The position numbers were made by a program, and so were the translations under genes. Below are positions 41,757 to 49,937 of a stretch of DNA of 64,000 nucleotides, piece by piece. Numbering within the stretch: position 1 is the stretch's first letter; each line of letters starts with the position of its first letter. This DNA is from Saccharopolyspora hirsuta. GTDB taxonomy: Bacteria > Actinomycetota > Actinomycetes > Mycobacteriales > Pseudonocardiaceae. Under the pieces are notes generated by a model. The model had not been told where the DNA came from. It did not search any database and worked only from the letters and a program-made list of their open reading frames with translations. The stretch spans positions 248,001 through 312,000 of the forward strand of contig NZ_VWPH01000005.1 of NCBI RefSeq assembly GCF_008630535.1, written 5' to 3'.

Positions 41757-43217
41757 TTACAACGGGTACTGCTGGATCGGGCCCTGGACGGTGACCCACT
41801 GGGTCTCGGTGAAGGCCTCGATGTTGGCCTCCGCTCCCCCGACCCGGCCGCCGTTGCCGGAGGCCTTCACCCCGCCGAAGGGGATGTGCGCGTGGTCGCC
41901 GACGGTCTGGTCGTTGACGTGCACCAGGCCGCTCGGGATCTGCTTGGCGATCTCCCAGGCCTGCATGGCGTCGGCGCCCAGCACGCTCAGCGACAGCCCG
42001 TACTCGGTGTCGCGGGCGATCTCGACCGCTTCCCGCACCGTCCGGTACCGCAGGACCGGCGCGACGGGACCGAAGATCTCCTGGCGGAACGCGGGCGTGT
42101 CGGGCCGGACGTGGTCGAGCACGGTCGGCCGGTAGAACAGCTCGTCGTACTCGCCGCCGGCGACCAGCGTCGCGCCTGCGGCCACGCTCTCGGTCACCAG
42201 CCGGTGGATCCCGTCGCGCTGCTTGGCGTCGATGATCGGCCCCAGCGCCACCTCCTCGGTGTTCGGGTCGCCGACCGGCAGGGTGCGCGCCTTGTCGGCC
42301 AGCGCGGCGACGTAGTCGTCCGCGATGGACTCGTGCACCAGGTGCCGACCCGCGGCCATGCAGATCTGTCCCTGGTGCAGGTAGGAACCCCAGGCACCGG
42401 CCGATGCGGCGGCGGTGACGTCGGCGTCCGGCAGCACGATGATCGCGTTGTTGCCGCCCAGCTCCAGGTGCGCGCGCTTGAGGTGCGCGGCGGCGGCCTC
42501 GCCGACCTTGCGGCCAGCCGCGGTGGACCCGGTGAAGGCGATGACGCGGGTGTGCTCGTCGGCCACCAGCGCGGCTCCGGCGTCAGCTCCGCCCGGCAGC
42601 ACCTGGAACACGCCCTCGGGCACCCCGGCCGCTTCGAAGATCGCCGCCAGCGCGATCCCGCCGCACACCGCGGTCCGGGTGTCGGGCTTGAGCACGACGG
42701 AGTTGCCCAGCGCCAAAGCCGGTGCGACCGCGCGGATCGACAGGATCAGCGGGAAGTTGAACGGCGCGATCACCCCGACGACCCCGGCCGCCACCCGCCT
42801 GCTGAAGCTGAGCCGCCCGTCCGCCGACGGCAGCAGCGAACCCGCCGGGTGCGACGGCAGCGCGGCGGCTTCGAAGCACTCCTCGGCCGCAGTCCGCGCC
42901 TCCAGCTCGGCCTTCGGCCGGATCGAACCGCCTTCCCGGATCAGCCAGCTGCTGACCTCCGCGGCGTGCTCGACGAACAGCTGCCCGGCCCGCCGCAGCA
43001 CGGCCGCCCGCTCCTCGAACGGCGTGTCCTCCCACCCCCGCTGCGTCGCGGCCGCTCTCGCGCAGGCCGCGGCGACGTCGGCCGGAGTGGCGGAGCCGAC
43101 GTGCCCGAGCACCTGGCCGGTGGCGGGCTCGACCACCTCGGTCGGCGTCCCGCCGGCCGGTGCCCAGCGCCCGGTGAAGACCTGCTCGGTCCAGCGTTCG
43201 GTGTCCAGGATCGTCAT
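41757..43217 (-). CDS. Aldehyde dehydrogenase, benzaldehyde dehydrogenase type
   Basis: A 486-aa NAD(P)-dependent aldehyde dehydrogenase. Visible: GVVGVIAPFNFPLILSIRAV, LKPDTRTAV, FTGSTAAGRKVGE, the general-base Glu in HLELGGNNAI, the catalytic Cys in HQGQICMAAGR, and EIFGPVAPV with VNDQTVGDHAHIPFGG. The LKPDxRTAVCGG and VGDHAHIPFGG stretches are typical of benzaldehyde/vanillin-type enzymes. It is the last gene of an operon with benzoylformate decarboxylase and an aromatic acid transporter, so (4-hydroxy)benzaldehyde is the likely substrate. Confidence 0.9.
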   Translation of the reverse strand: MTILDTERWTEQVFTGRWAPAGGTPTEVVEPATGQVLGHVGSATPADVAAACARAAATQRGWEDTPFEERAAVLRRAGQLFVEHAAEVSSWLIREGGSIRPKAELEARTAAEECFEAAALPSHPAGSLLPSADGRLSFSRRVAAGVVGVIAPFNFPLILSIRAVAPALALGNSVVLKPDTRTAVCGGIALAAIFEAAGVPEGVFQVLPGGADAGAALVADEHTRVIAFTGSTAAGRKVGEAAAAHLKRAHLELGGNNAIIVLPDADVTAAASAGAWGSYLHQGQICMAAGRHLVHESIADDYVAALADKARTLPVGDPNTEEVALGPIIDAKQRDGIHRLVTESVAAGATLVAGGEYDELFYRPTVLDHVRPDTPAFRQEIFGPVAPVLRYRTVREAVEIARDTEYGLSLSVLGADAMQAWEIAKQIPSGLVHVNDQTVGDHAHIPFGGVKASGNGGRVGGAEANIEAFTETQWVTVQGPIQQYPL

Positions 43218-43251
43218 GCGTTGGCCTTTCTCGGCAAGGGTTCTTTCACGA

Positions 43252-43291
43252 CGGCGCGGTGCCCGAGGCTTCCACCCCTGGCACCGCGCCG
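43252..43291 (-). terminator. Intercistronic hairpin between transporter and aldehyde dehydrogenase genes
   Basis: Twelve-base arms CGGCGCGGTGCC (43252-43263) and GGCACCGCGCCG (43280-43291) with a 16-base loop, in the 82 bp between the two genes. It has no U-run. It may terminate part of the transcripts or stabilise a processed upstream mRNA. Confidence 0.55.
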
Positions 43292-43299
43292 CGACTCGG

Positions 43300-44622
43300 C
43301 TACTGCGCGGGGGCCGGTTCGGGGACCTGGAACTTCTTCTTGGCCACGATCGCCACCGCGATCGCACCGATCACGCCCGGCACCGCGACGGCGATGAAGT
43401 TCTGCTGGAACGGCAGTTCCAGGGCCAGCAGCGCGCCGCCGAGCGTCGGGCCGCCGATGGCGCCGATGCGGCCGATGCCCGCCGCCCAGCCGACGCCGGT
43501 CGACCGCACCTCGGCCGGGTAGTATTCCACCGCGAACGCGTGGATGATCGCCAGCACGCCGACCGTCGCCGCACCCGCGACGAACAGCAAAGCGTTGAGC
43601 ACCACCGAGTTCGGGTTGAACGACAACCCGATCAGCGACGCCGAGGCGAGCACGAAGTACAGCACGAGGGTGCCGCGGTAGGTCCACTGGTCGGCCAGCC
43701 AGCCGCCGACGATCGCGCCGACCATGCCGCCCAGGTTCAGCACCACCAGGTTCCACAGCGCCGAGCCCAGCGGGTAGCCCGCGGTCTGCATCAGCTTCGG
43801 CAGCCAGGTGTTGAGCCCGTAGCTGAGCAGCATGCACATCGCGAAGAACACCCAGATCAGCACGTTGTTGAGGGCGTTGCCACCGGCGAACAGCTGCCGC
43901 AACCGGGCTCTGGCCTGCTGCGGGCGCTCCTCCAGCACCACCTCGTCGAGGTCCTCGCGCTCCGGGGCGATCCGCCGCAGCACCACCAGCAACCGCTCCC
44001 GGTCACCGCGCGCGGCCAGGTAGTCCGGGGACTCCGGCAGGTGGCGCAGCAGCAACGGCACCAGCAGCAGCGGCAGGCCCGCCACGTAGAACACGCCGCG
44101 CCAGGTCCACAGCGGTTCGATGTGGATGGCGAACACCGCCGCGCCGATGCCGCCCACCGAGTAGAACGACGACACCAGCGTGACGAACAGGGCCTTCGCC
44201 CGCCGCGGCGCGATCTCCCCGGCCAGCGCGTTGAAGTTGGGCACCAGCGCACCCAAGGACACCCCGACGACGAACCGCAGCACGCCCAGCTGCTCGGGCC
44301 CGGTGGCGAAGGCGCAGCCGAACGAGGCGATGCTGGCGATGGTCACGCAGCTGATCATCAGCGGCCGCCGCCCGTGCCGGTCGGCCAGCGGCGAGACGAA
44401 CAGCCCGCCGACGAGCATGCCGACCAGCGCGACCGATCCGAGCGTCCCGGCGGTGACCGGGTCCATGTGCCACTCGTCCATCAGGTGGGCGATGACGGTG
44501 CCGTAGCTGACCATGTCGTACCCGTCGACGACCATCAGCAGCGAGCACAGCGCCAGGACCTTGTAGTGGAAGCCGTTGAGCCGGGCAGCGCCGACCACAG
44601 CCCCCGCGGTGTGCTGGGACAC
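43300..44622 (-). CDS. Aromatic acid:H+ symporter family MFS transporter (PcaK/BenK-like)
   Basis: A 440-aa 12-TM transporter of the AAHS group. The TM1 stretch LLMVVDGYDMVSYGTVI has the acidic DGYD motif, VSPLADRHGRRPLM is the loop 2-3 signature, and FVVGVSLGALVPNFNALAGE is typical of PcaK/BenK. AFAVEYYPAEVRSTGVGWA is the matching late motif. The GTG at 44622 follows GGAGGA. It lies between benzoylformate decarboxylase and benzaldehyde dehydrogenase, so it probably imports benzoylformate, mandelate or hydroxybenzoates. Confidence 0.91.
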   Translation of the reverse strand: MSQHTAGAVVGAARLNGFHYKVLALCSLLMVVDGYDMVSYGTVIAHLMDEWHMDPVTAGTLGSVALVGMLVGGLFVSPLADRHGRRPLMISCVTIASIASFGCAFATGPEQLGVLRFVVGVSLGALVPNFNALAGEIAPRRAKALFVTLVSSFYSVGGIGAAVFAIHIEPLWTWRGVFYVAGLPLLLVPLLLRHLPESPDYLAARGDRERLLVVLRRIAPEREDLDEVVLEERPQQARARLRQLFAGGNALNNVLIWVFFAMCMLLSYGLNTWLPKLMQTAGYPLGSALWNLVVLNLGGMVGAIVGGWLADQWTYRGTLVLYFVLASASLIGLSFNPNSVVLNALLFVAGAATVGVLAIIHAFAVEYYPAEVRSTGVGWAAGIGRIGAIGGPTLGGALLALELPFQQNFIAVAVPGVIGAIAVAIVAKKKFQVPEPAPAQ

Positions 44623-44660
44623 TTGGTTCCTCCGGTTTCCACTGCGTCGGGGAGGGCCAG

Positions 44661-46247
44661 TCAGGGTTCGGTGAGCTCGGTTTCCGCCTCGATCAGCACC
44701 GGTCCGCCCGCGCCCAGCGCCTTGGTGAGGGCAGCGGTGAACTCCGCGCCGGTGCGCACCGACGTCGCCTCCACCCCGTACCCGCGGGCGATCTGGGCGA
44801 AGTCGATGCCGGGCACGTCCATGCCGGGCGCCTCGCCCGCGTCCAGGACCTTGGAGAACCAGCGCAGCGCGCCGTAGGTGCCGTTCTTCAGGATGACGAT
44901 GATCACCGGGATCCGGTACTGCGCGGCGGTCCACAGCGCGGTGATCCCGTAGTTGGCCGAACCGTCGCCGATGAGCCCGATGACCTGGCGCCGGTCGTGC
45001 GCCAGCTGCGCGCCGACCGCGGCGGGCAGCCCGAACCCGAGCCCGCCGGAGGCCGGGAAGAAGTAGCTGCCCGGCTCGGAGAGGTCCATCTGCGCCCAGA
45101 AGGCGCCGGTGGTCGCGGTGGATTCCTTGACGTAGACGGCATCTTCCGGGGCGTGCTCGCGCAGCAGCGCGAACAGCTCCTCCGGGTGCAGCCGGTCCCC
45201 GGAGGACTTCACGGCCGGGCGCTCCGGCAGCGGCGGCAGCTCCGGGCGCAGGCCCGGGGTGACCGCGTCGGCCAGCCGCGACAGCGCGTCCTTGACGTCG
45301 CCGACCAGCGCCTCCCCCATCGGGGCGCGCGCGGCCTCGCCGGGGTCGCTGGTCAGGTGCACCAGCCGGGCGCCCGCGGGCAGGTACTCGCCGGGCACGA
45401 ACTGGTGGTATCGGAACACCGGGGCGCCGACCACCACGATCAGGTCGTGCTCGCGCAGCGCGTCGGTGATGCCCTGGACCGCGGCGGGCAGCACGCCGCG
45501 GAAGCTGCGGTGCCGGGTGGGGAACGGGCACCGCGGCGCGGAAGGCGCGATCCACACCGGCGCGCCCAGCCGGTCGGCCAAGCGCACGGCGTCGTCGTTG
45601 GCGCGCTCGGCGTCGACCTCCGGGCCCAGCACCAGCACCGGGCGTTCGGCGCCGTCCAGCTCCTGGGCCAGCTCGGCCAGCTGCGCGTCGCTCAACGACC
45701 CGGCGACGCCGGTCTTGCGGGCCAGCAGGTGCTGCGCCTCCGCCGGTGCTTCCTGGGCCCAGTCGTCGTAGGGCACCGAGACGTACACCGGGCCCTTGGC
45801 GGGCAGGTTCGCGATGTGGATGGCGTGGCTGATCGAGCGCGGCACGTCCTGCGCGCAGGCGGGTTCGCAGCTCCACTTCACCAGCGGCTTCGGCAGCGCC
45901 GGGGCGTCGACGTTGGCCAGCATGACCTCCTGGCCGATGGTCGAGCGCACCTGCTGCCCGGCAGTGATGACCAGCGGGCTGTGCGAGTAGACCGAGTTGG
46001 TCAGCGCGCCGAGCGCGTTGCCGGTCCCGGCCGCCGCGTGCAGGTTGACCAGCGCCGGGCCGCCGCGGGCCAGCGCGTAGCCGTCGGCCATCGCCAGCAC
46101 CGCACCCTCGTGCAGGCCCAGGACGTAGCGGAAGTCCTCGGGCATCCCGGCCAGGAACGGCAGCTCGTTGGAGCCCGGGTTTCCGAAGATGGTGGTCAGG
46201 TCGTGCGATCGCAGCAGTTCGTAGGTCACGTCGCGGACGTCGGCCAT
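44661..46247 (-). CDS. mdlC: Benzoylformate decarboxylase
   Basis: A 528-aa thiamine-diphosphate enzyme converting benzoylformate to benzaldehyde and CO2. The BFDC pattern is clear: FGNPGSNELPFL with the active-site Ser, GLHEGAVLAMADGYA with the cofactor Glu, NLHAAAGTGNALGAL with its His, VFRYHQF with the second His, and the TPP-binding IGDGSANYGITALWTAA followed by LKNGTYGALRWF. Length equals Pseudomonas MdlC (528). It heads the leftward operon; a LysR gene is divergent. Mandelate racemase and dehydrogenase are not in the window. Confidence 0.93.
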   Translation of the reverse strand: MADVRDVTYELLRSHDLTTIFGNPGSNELPFLAGMPEDFRYVLGLHEGAVLAMADGYALARGGPALVNLHAAAGTGNALGALTNSVYSHSPLVITAGQQVRSTIGQEVMLANVDAPALPKPLVKWSCEPACAQDVPRSISHAIHIANLPAKGPVYVSVPYDDWAQEAPAEAQHLLARKTGVAGSLSDAQLAELAQELDGAERPVLVLGPEVDAERANDDAVRLADRLGAPVWIAPSAPRCPFPTRHRSFRGVLPAAVQGITDALREHDLIVVVGAPVFRYHQFVPGEYLPAGARLVHLTSDPGEAARAPMGEALVGDVKDALSRLADAVTPGLRPELPPLPERPAVKSSGDRLHPEELFALLREHAPEDAVYVKESTATTGAFWAQMDLSEPGSYFFPASGGLGFGLPAAVGAQLAHDRRQVIGLIGDGSANYGITALWTAAQYRIPVIIVILKNGTYGALRWFSKVLDAGEAPGMDVPGIDFAQIARGYGVEATSVRTGAEFTAALTKALGAGGPVLIEAETELTEP

Positions 46248-46331
46248 GGGTGCTCGCTCCCCGTGTCGGTGATGCCCGCCACCCTAGGGAGCCCAGCCGT
46301 CATAGGCCTAATGAATGCTGTTGATCCCGAC

Positions 46332-47267
46332 ATGGCCGATATCTATTCTCGCTGCGTGGTCGACGTGGACCTGAACCTGATGAAGACCTTCGTGCTGCTC
46401 TACGAGACGCGCAGCGTCACCAGGACGGCCGAGGCGCTGTTCATCACGCAGCCGTCGGTGAGCCACGCGCTGCGGCGGTTGCGCCGCCAGTTCAACGACG
46501 AGCTGTTCGCCCGCTCCCCCGACGGCCTCGCGCCGACCGAGATCGCCGAGCGGATGTACCCGCGCCTGCAGCAAGCGCTGGAGGTGATCGAGGAGACGGT
46601 GTCAGGGGCGGGGCGGTTCGACCCGGCCACCTCGGCGCGCACGTTCCGGATCTGCGCCACCGACCTCGGCGAGATCAGCCTGCTCCCCGCGGTCCTGGCC
46701 CGGCTGGAGCGGGAGGCGCCGAACTGCGCGGTGGAGGTGCTGCCGCTGGACATGGCCGCCGCCCCGAACCACCTGCGCCAGGGCCGGGCCGACGCGGTGA
46801 TCTGCACACCCCGCATCGATGCCCCGGACCTGCGGCGCGACGCCCTGTTCCAGGAGCACTACCTCGGTCTGCGCGCCCGCGCGCACCCGCGCATCGGCGA
46901 TCGCCCCGCACTGGCGGAGTACCTGCGGGAACGGCACATCGTGGTGGATCCCGCGGCCGGGCACGTCGACGCCGACACGGAGCTCACCCGGCTCGGGCAC
47001 CGCCGCGAGGTCGCCGCCCGGGTACCGCACTTCACCGCGCTGCCCGAGCTGCTGGCGCGGACGCACTACCTCTCCGCGGTGCCCAGCGGGGTGGCCGGGT
47101 TGTTCACCCGCTCCTCGGAGGTGGCGACCTTCCGGCTGCCGTTCGAGATCCCGACGGTGGAGGTGTCGCTCTACACCTACCGGCGCGCGCTGCCCTCCCC
47201 CGGCACGGACTGGTTGCGCGAGCTCATCCGGCGGACCCTGCGCCGCGAGCCGGAACCGTCCACTTGA
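46332..47267 (+). CDS. LysR-family regulator of the benzoylformate operon
   Basis: A roughly 311-aa LysR protein of the NodD/NahR/PcpR-like branch: DVDLNLMKTFVLLYETRSVT, then TQPSVSHALRRLRRQFNDELF. The effector domain runs from about 95 to 300. The start is uncertain: ATG 46311, ATG 46332 and GTG 46356 are all in frame and none has a clear ribosome-binding site; relatives usually begin just before DLNLM. It is divergent from mdlC over about 85-110 bp, which contains the palindrome TAGGCCTA (46302-46309) as a possible part of the operator. Probably activates the mdlC operon on an aromatic effector. Confidence 0.88.
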   Translation: MADIYSRCVVDVDLNLMKTFVLLYETRSVTRTAEALFITQPSVSHALRRLRRQFNDELFARSPDGLAPTEIAERMYPRLQQALEVIEETVSGAGRFDPATSARTFRICATDLGEISLLPAVLARLEREAPNCAVEVLPLDMAAAPNHLRQGRADAVICTPRIDAPDLRRDALFQEHYLGLRARAHPRIGDRPALAEYLRERHIVVDPAAGHVDADTELTRLGHRREVAARVPHFTALPELLARTHYLSAVPSGVAGLFTRSSEVATFRLPFEIPTVEVSLYTYRRALPSPGTDWLRELIRRTLRREPEPST

Positions 47268-47274
47268 GACGGTT

Positions 47275-47397
47275 TCAGGCGGCGACCCGGTTCGGCGCGG
47301 CGCCGGTCGAGTGGCGCCGGACGTCCAGCAGGTAGCCGATCCAGAAGCCGACCACACCCGCACCGACGACGGCCAGCGTTCCAACAGCACGCACCAT
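47275..47397 (-). CDS. Small single-pass membrane protein (40 aa)
   Basis: ATG 47397 with GAGAAGGGGAA upstream, stop at 47275, 7 bp from the convergent LysR stop. The 40-residue product has one TM helix (GTLAVVGAGVVGFWIGYLLD, residues 6-25) followed by a basic tail. No known family; a good ribosome-binding site and clean hydrophobic pattern are the only support. Confidence 0.5.
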   Translation of the reverse strand: MVRAVGTLAVVGAGVVGFWIGYLLDVRRHSTGAAPNRVAA

Positions 47398-47664
47398 GGG
47401 AGTTCCCCTTCTCCTCGGCGCCGGATCCCCTGACCCCGGCCCACCAGGTTCGGTACCGATGCTGAACCCGCCGGATGGCAGCGCCGTTGCCCCGACGATA
47501 ACGCCCGGTGAAACGGCCGACCACACCGCCCCGCACCAACTCGACCACGCTCCGCAACCGTCCACTGAGGACGTCTTCTCGGTCGGATGACGCCGCCGGG
47601 GTCAGGGGCGGGCAGCAACCCCGAGCCGAACGTCAGCGCCGCGCTCCGACGGGCGCTGCTCGCG

Positions 47665-48110
47665 CATTCACCGAGGTAGAACCACGTCGACACGGTCCGC
47701 TCGCCGAGTTCGAAGACGGTGCTCCCGAGCGTGCGCATCGGAACACCCGGCTCGGTGGCGGTGCCGAAACCGCCCTCGTCGAGCGCTTCCCGCCGCCGCG
47801 CGCCGGAAAATCCGGGTTCTGCGGCTCGTTCCCGCAACGTGCGGTGACGACGATGGCTGAACAGGGTGTTGTCGGTATCACGCGCTTCGTCGCCCGACGC
47901 ATCGGCGATCAGGTAGTGCAGCGATGCGCCCGGGGCGTACTGCTTGGCGCCGAGCAGCGCCTGCCGCGCCTCGTCGGCGGTGCGTCCAGCACGAGGCGCG
48001 GCAGCTGGGGAGCCCCGCCGAAAAGCTCCGCCCGAAGAGCGGTTCCCGCTGCTGGCGCGGGTGGAAGCCGATCCGCAACCGGCGACCTCGACGGGTTCGG
48101 CGGGTTTGAC
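47665..48110 (-). pseudogene. Decayed Ntn-hydrolase (linear amide hydrolase / choloylglycine-hydrolase-like) remnant
   Basis: No intact gene fills 47398-48115. On the minus strand fragments of one protein appear: QLPRLVLDA in one frame, then after a frame change TADEARQALLGAKQY, GASLHYLIADASGDEA, a large internal gap, and MRTLGSTVFELGERTVSTWF plus YLGE. These match, in order, the middle and C-terminal segments expected of a C59-type/linear amide C-N hydrolase. The N terminus with its catalytic Cys is missing, there is a frameshift and an internal deletion, and no start codon in place. Family assignment is from motif memory. Confidence 0.45.
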
Positions 48111-48115
48111 CCGTC

Positions 48116-48745
48116 TCAGCGCAGCTCGATCCGGCCGCCGGACCCCTCGATCTCGGCGCGCAACGCCGGGGCGTCCGAGCGGGTGAGGTCCAGGTGCGCG
48201 CCGACGGCCCGCAGGTCGGCCCGCACCGATTCGGGGTCCGGGTGCTCGGCGCGCAACGACAGGAGCCGGACCTCCGGCAGGCCGGACTCCGCCGGGTGCG
48301 GGGCGCTGCCCCAGTCGATGAGGAACGGGACGAGGCCGTCCCGGGGGTTCGGTTCCCGCTTGGCCAGCCGCCACTCCAGCAGCTGCCCGTCCGGGGTGCG
48401 CCGCGACATCGACCGGGCCTCGCCCGGATCGTGACCGGCGGCGCGCGCGTCGGCGACCGCCCGGTCCAGGTCGGTGGCGCGCACCGCCCAGGTCACCAGG
48501 CGCGGGACCGTCAGGGTGGCCAGCCCGAAGGTGTTCGGCGGGCGCGTCGCCCCGGGGTCGGGCCCGATGATCTCCAGGTAGGCCCGGCCGCCGAGACCGA
48601 CGAGGTAGTTCTGCGTGCCGTTGTCCGGGTGGCGCCCGCCGGGAGCCGGGTCGACGCCGAGCAGCTCGGCGACCGCCCGCACCCCGGCGAGCAGGTCCGG
48701 CACCCCGTACACCAGGTGGTCCAGCCGCGGTTCGACGTTCGCCAT
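48116..48745 (-). CDS. VOC-superfamily (glyoxalase-like domain) protein
   Basis: A 209-aa protein opening with RLDHLVYGVPDLLAGVRAVA and NYLVGLGGRAYLEIIGPDP, the pattern of the glyoxalase_3-type VOC proteins with metal-binding His and Glu. Members are metal-dependent dioxygenases, isomerases or binding proteins; function here is unknown. The ATG at 48745 has GGGAGG upstream. It is divergent from the nitrobindin-like gene. Confidence 0.83.
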   Translation of the reverse strand: MANVEPRLDHLVYGVPDLLAGVRAVAELLGVDPAPGGRHPDNGTQNYLVGLGGRAYLEIIGPDPGATRPPNTFGLATLTVPRLVTWAVRATDLDRAVADARAAGHDPGEARSMSRRTPDGQLLEWRLAKREPNPRDGLVPFLIDWGSAPHPAESGLPEVRLLSLRAEHPDPESVRADLRAVGAHLDLTRSDAPALRAEIEGSGGRIELR

Positions 48746-48840
48746 CCGCACCTCCCGAAGGCTCGGTCCCGATCCCACCGCCCGGTGCCGGGAACATCAA
48801 CGGCTCCCGGAGCGACCGGGCACCGCCTACGCTGCCACGC

Positions 48841-49392
48841 ATGGGTTCTCCCGACGACCTCGCCCCGCCGCCGATCCCCGCCGACACCGCGGACCTGACC
48901 AGCGGGCCGCCGCTGCACGACGCGTGCCGACCGCTGCGCGCCCTCGTCGGCGTGTGGCGCGGCCGCGGGGAGGTCGACTACCCCACGATCGACGGGCCGT
49001 ACCGGTTCGGCCAGCAGCTCACGATCTCCCACGACGGGCGGCCGTTCCTGCGCCACGAGGCCCGCGCCTGGCTGCTCGACGCCGATGGCGCGGTGCTCCG
49101 ACCCGCCGCGTGGGAGACGGGTTGGTGGCGCCCCCAGCCCGACGGGTCGCTGGAGCTGCTGCTGTCCCACTGCACCGGGATCCAGGAGCTGTTCTACGGC
49201 GAAGCCGCGGACCGGCGCTGGGACCTGACCACCGACTCCGTGGTCCGGACCGCGACCGCCAAGGACGTCCGGGCCGCGCGGCGCAGCTACGAGCTGGCCG
49301 AGGACGACGTCCTCGACTACGCCGAGCACCGAGCGATGGTCGGCGTGGAGATGACACCGCACGTGGCCGCGCGCCTGCACCGCACTCGCTGA
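48841..49392 (+). CDS. Nitrobindin-like (FABP-fold, DUF1794) heme-binding protein
   Basis: A 183-aa protein with the THAP4/nitrobindin pattern: LVGVWRGRGEVDYPTIDGPY, HDGRPFLRHEARAWL, ETGWWRPQPDG, LDYAEHRAMVGVEM. Members form a 10-stranded barrel that binds ferric heme and handles nitric oxide or peroxynitrite. The Gly-x-Trp-x-Gly entry motif and the late helical His region are present. It begins with ATG 48841, 95 bp from the divergent VOC gene; no obvious redox partner adjoins. Confidence 0.88.
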   Translation: MGSPDDLAPPPIPADTADLTSGPPLHDACRPLRALVGVWRGRGEVDYPTIDGPYRFGQQLTISHDGRPFLRHEARAWLLDADGAVLRPAAWETGWWRPQPDGSLELLLSHCTGIQELFYGEAADRRWDLTTDSVVRTATAKDVRAARRSYELAEDDVLDYAEHRAMVGVEMTPHVAARLHRTR

Positions 49393-49458
49393 CCGCGCCC
49401 CACCCAGCAGTCCCGGGCAGCCGTTCACGGTCGAAATAAAGACAGCTATGCTGAATAC

Positions 49459-49914
49459 ATGAGCCGAGACGACCCCGCTGCCGAAGACACCGCCGGGGTC
49501 GCCGCCGCAGCTGCGGAAGTGCGCACCGGCGTGATGCGGCTGGCCCGGCGGCTGCGCGCCGAGCGCAATCCCGGCGAGCTCACCCTGGGCCGCATGGCGG
49601 TGCTCGGCCGCCTGGAGCGCGACGGCCCGACCACCAGCAGCGCCCTGGCCGTCGCCGAGCGGGTCACGCCCCAGTCGATGGCCCGCATGGTGCAGCACCT
49701 CATCTCCACCGGGCTGGCCGAGCGCGCTCCCGACCCGGACGACCGCCGGGCCGCGATCATCCGCATCACCGACGCGGGCCGCGACCGGGTGCGGCAGGAC
49801 CGGCAGCGCCGCGAGGCGTGGCTGGCGCAAGCGATGACGACCGAACTCAGCGACGTGGAGCGGGAGGTGCTGGTGCTGGCCGCCCGGTTGCTGGACCGGC
49901 TGGCCGACTCCTGA
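49459..49914 (+). CDS. MarR-family transcriptional regulator
   Basis: A 151-aa winged-helix protein: LTLGRMAVLGRLERDGPTTS, the recognition region VTPQSMARMVQHLIS and the wing DPDDRRAAIIRITDAG. The upstream 49433-49458 is the most AT-rich stretch nearby (AATAAAGACAGCTATGCTGA), likely promoter and operator. It is 23 bp before an MFS drug-efflux-type gene, the usual autoregulated MarR-pump pair. Confidence 0.92.
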   Translation: MSRDDPAAEDTAGVAAAAAEVRTGVMRLARRLRAERNPGELTLGRMAVLGRLERDGPTTSSALAVAERVTPQSMARMVQHLISTGLAERAPDPDDRRAAIIRITDAGRDRVRQDRQRREAWLAQAMTTELSDVEREVLVLAARLLDRLADS

Positions 49915-49937
49915 CCGCTCGCGCAGGAGCTCCGACG

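Noticed and set aside
41503-42135. ATG frame of 210 codons in the pobA-aldehyde dehydrogenase gap
   Set aside because: More than half overlaps the dehydrogenase gene in antisense, no ribosome-binding site, no recognisable protein.
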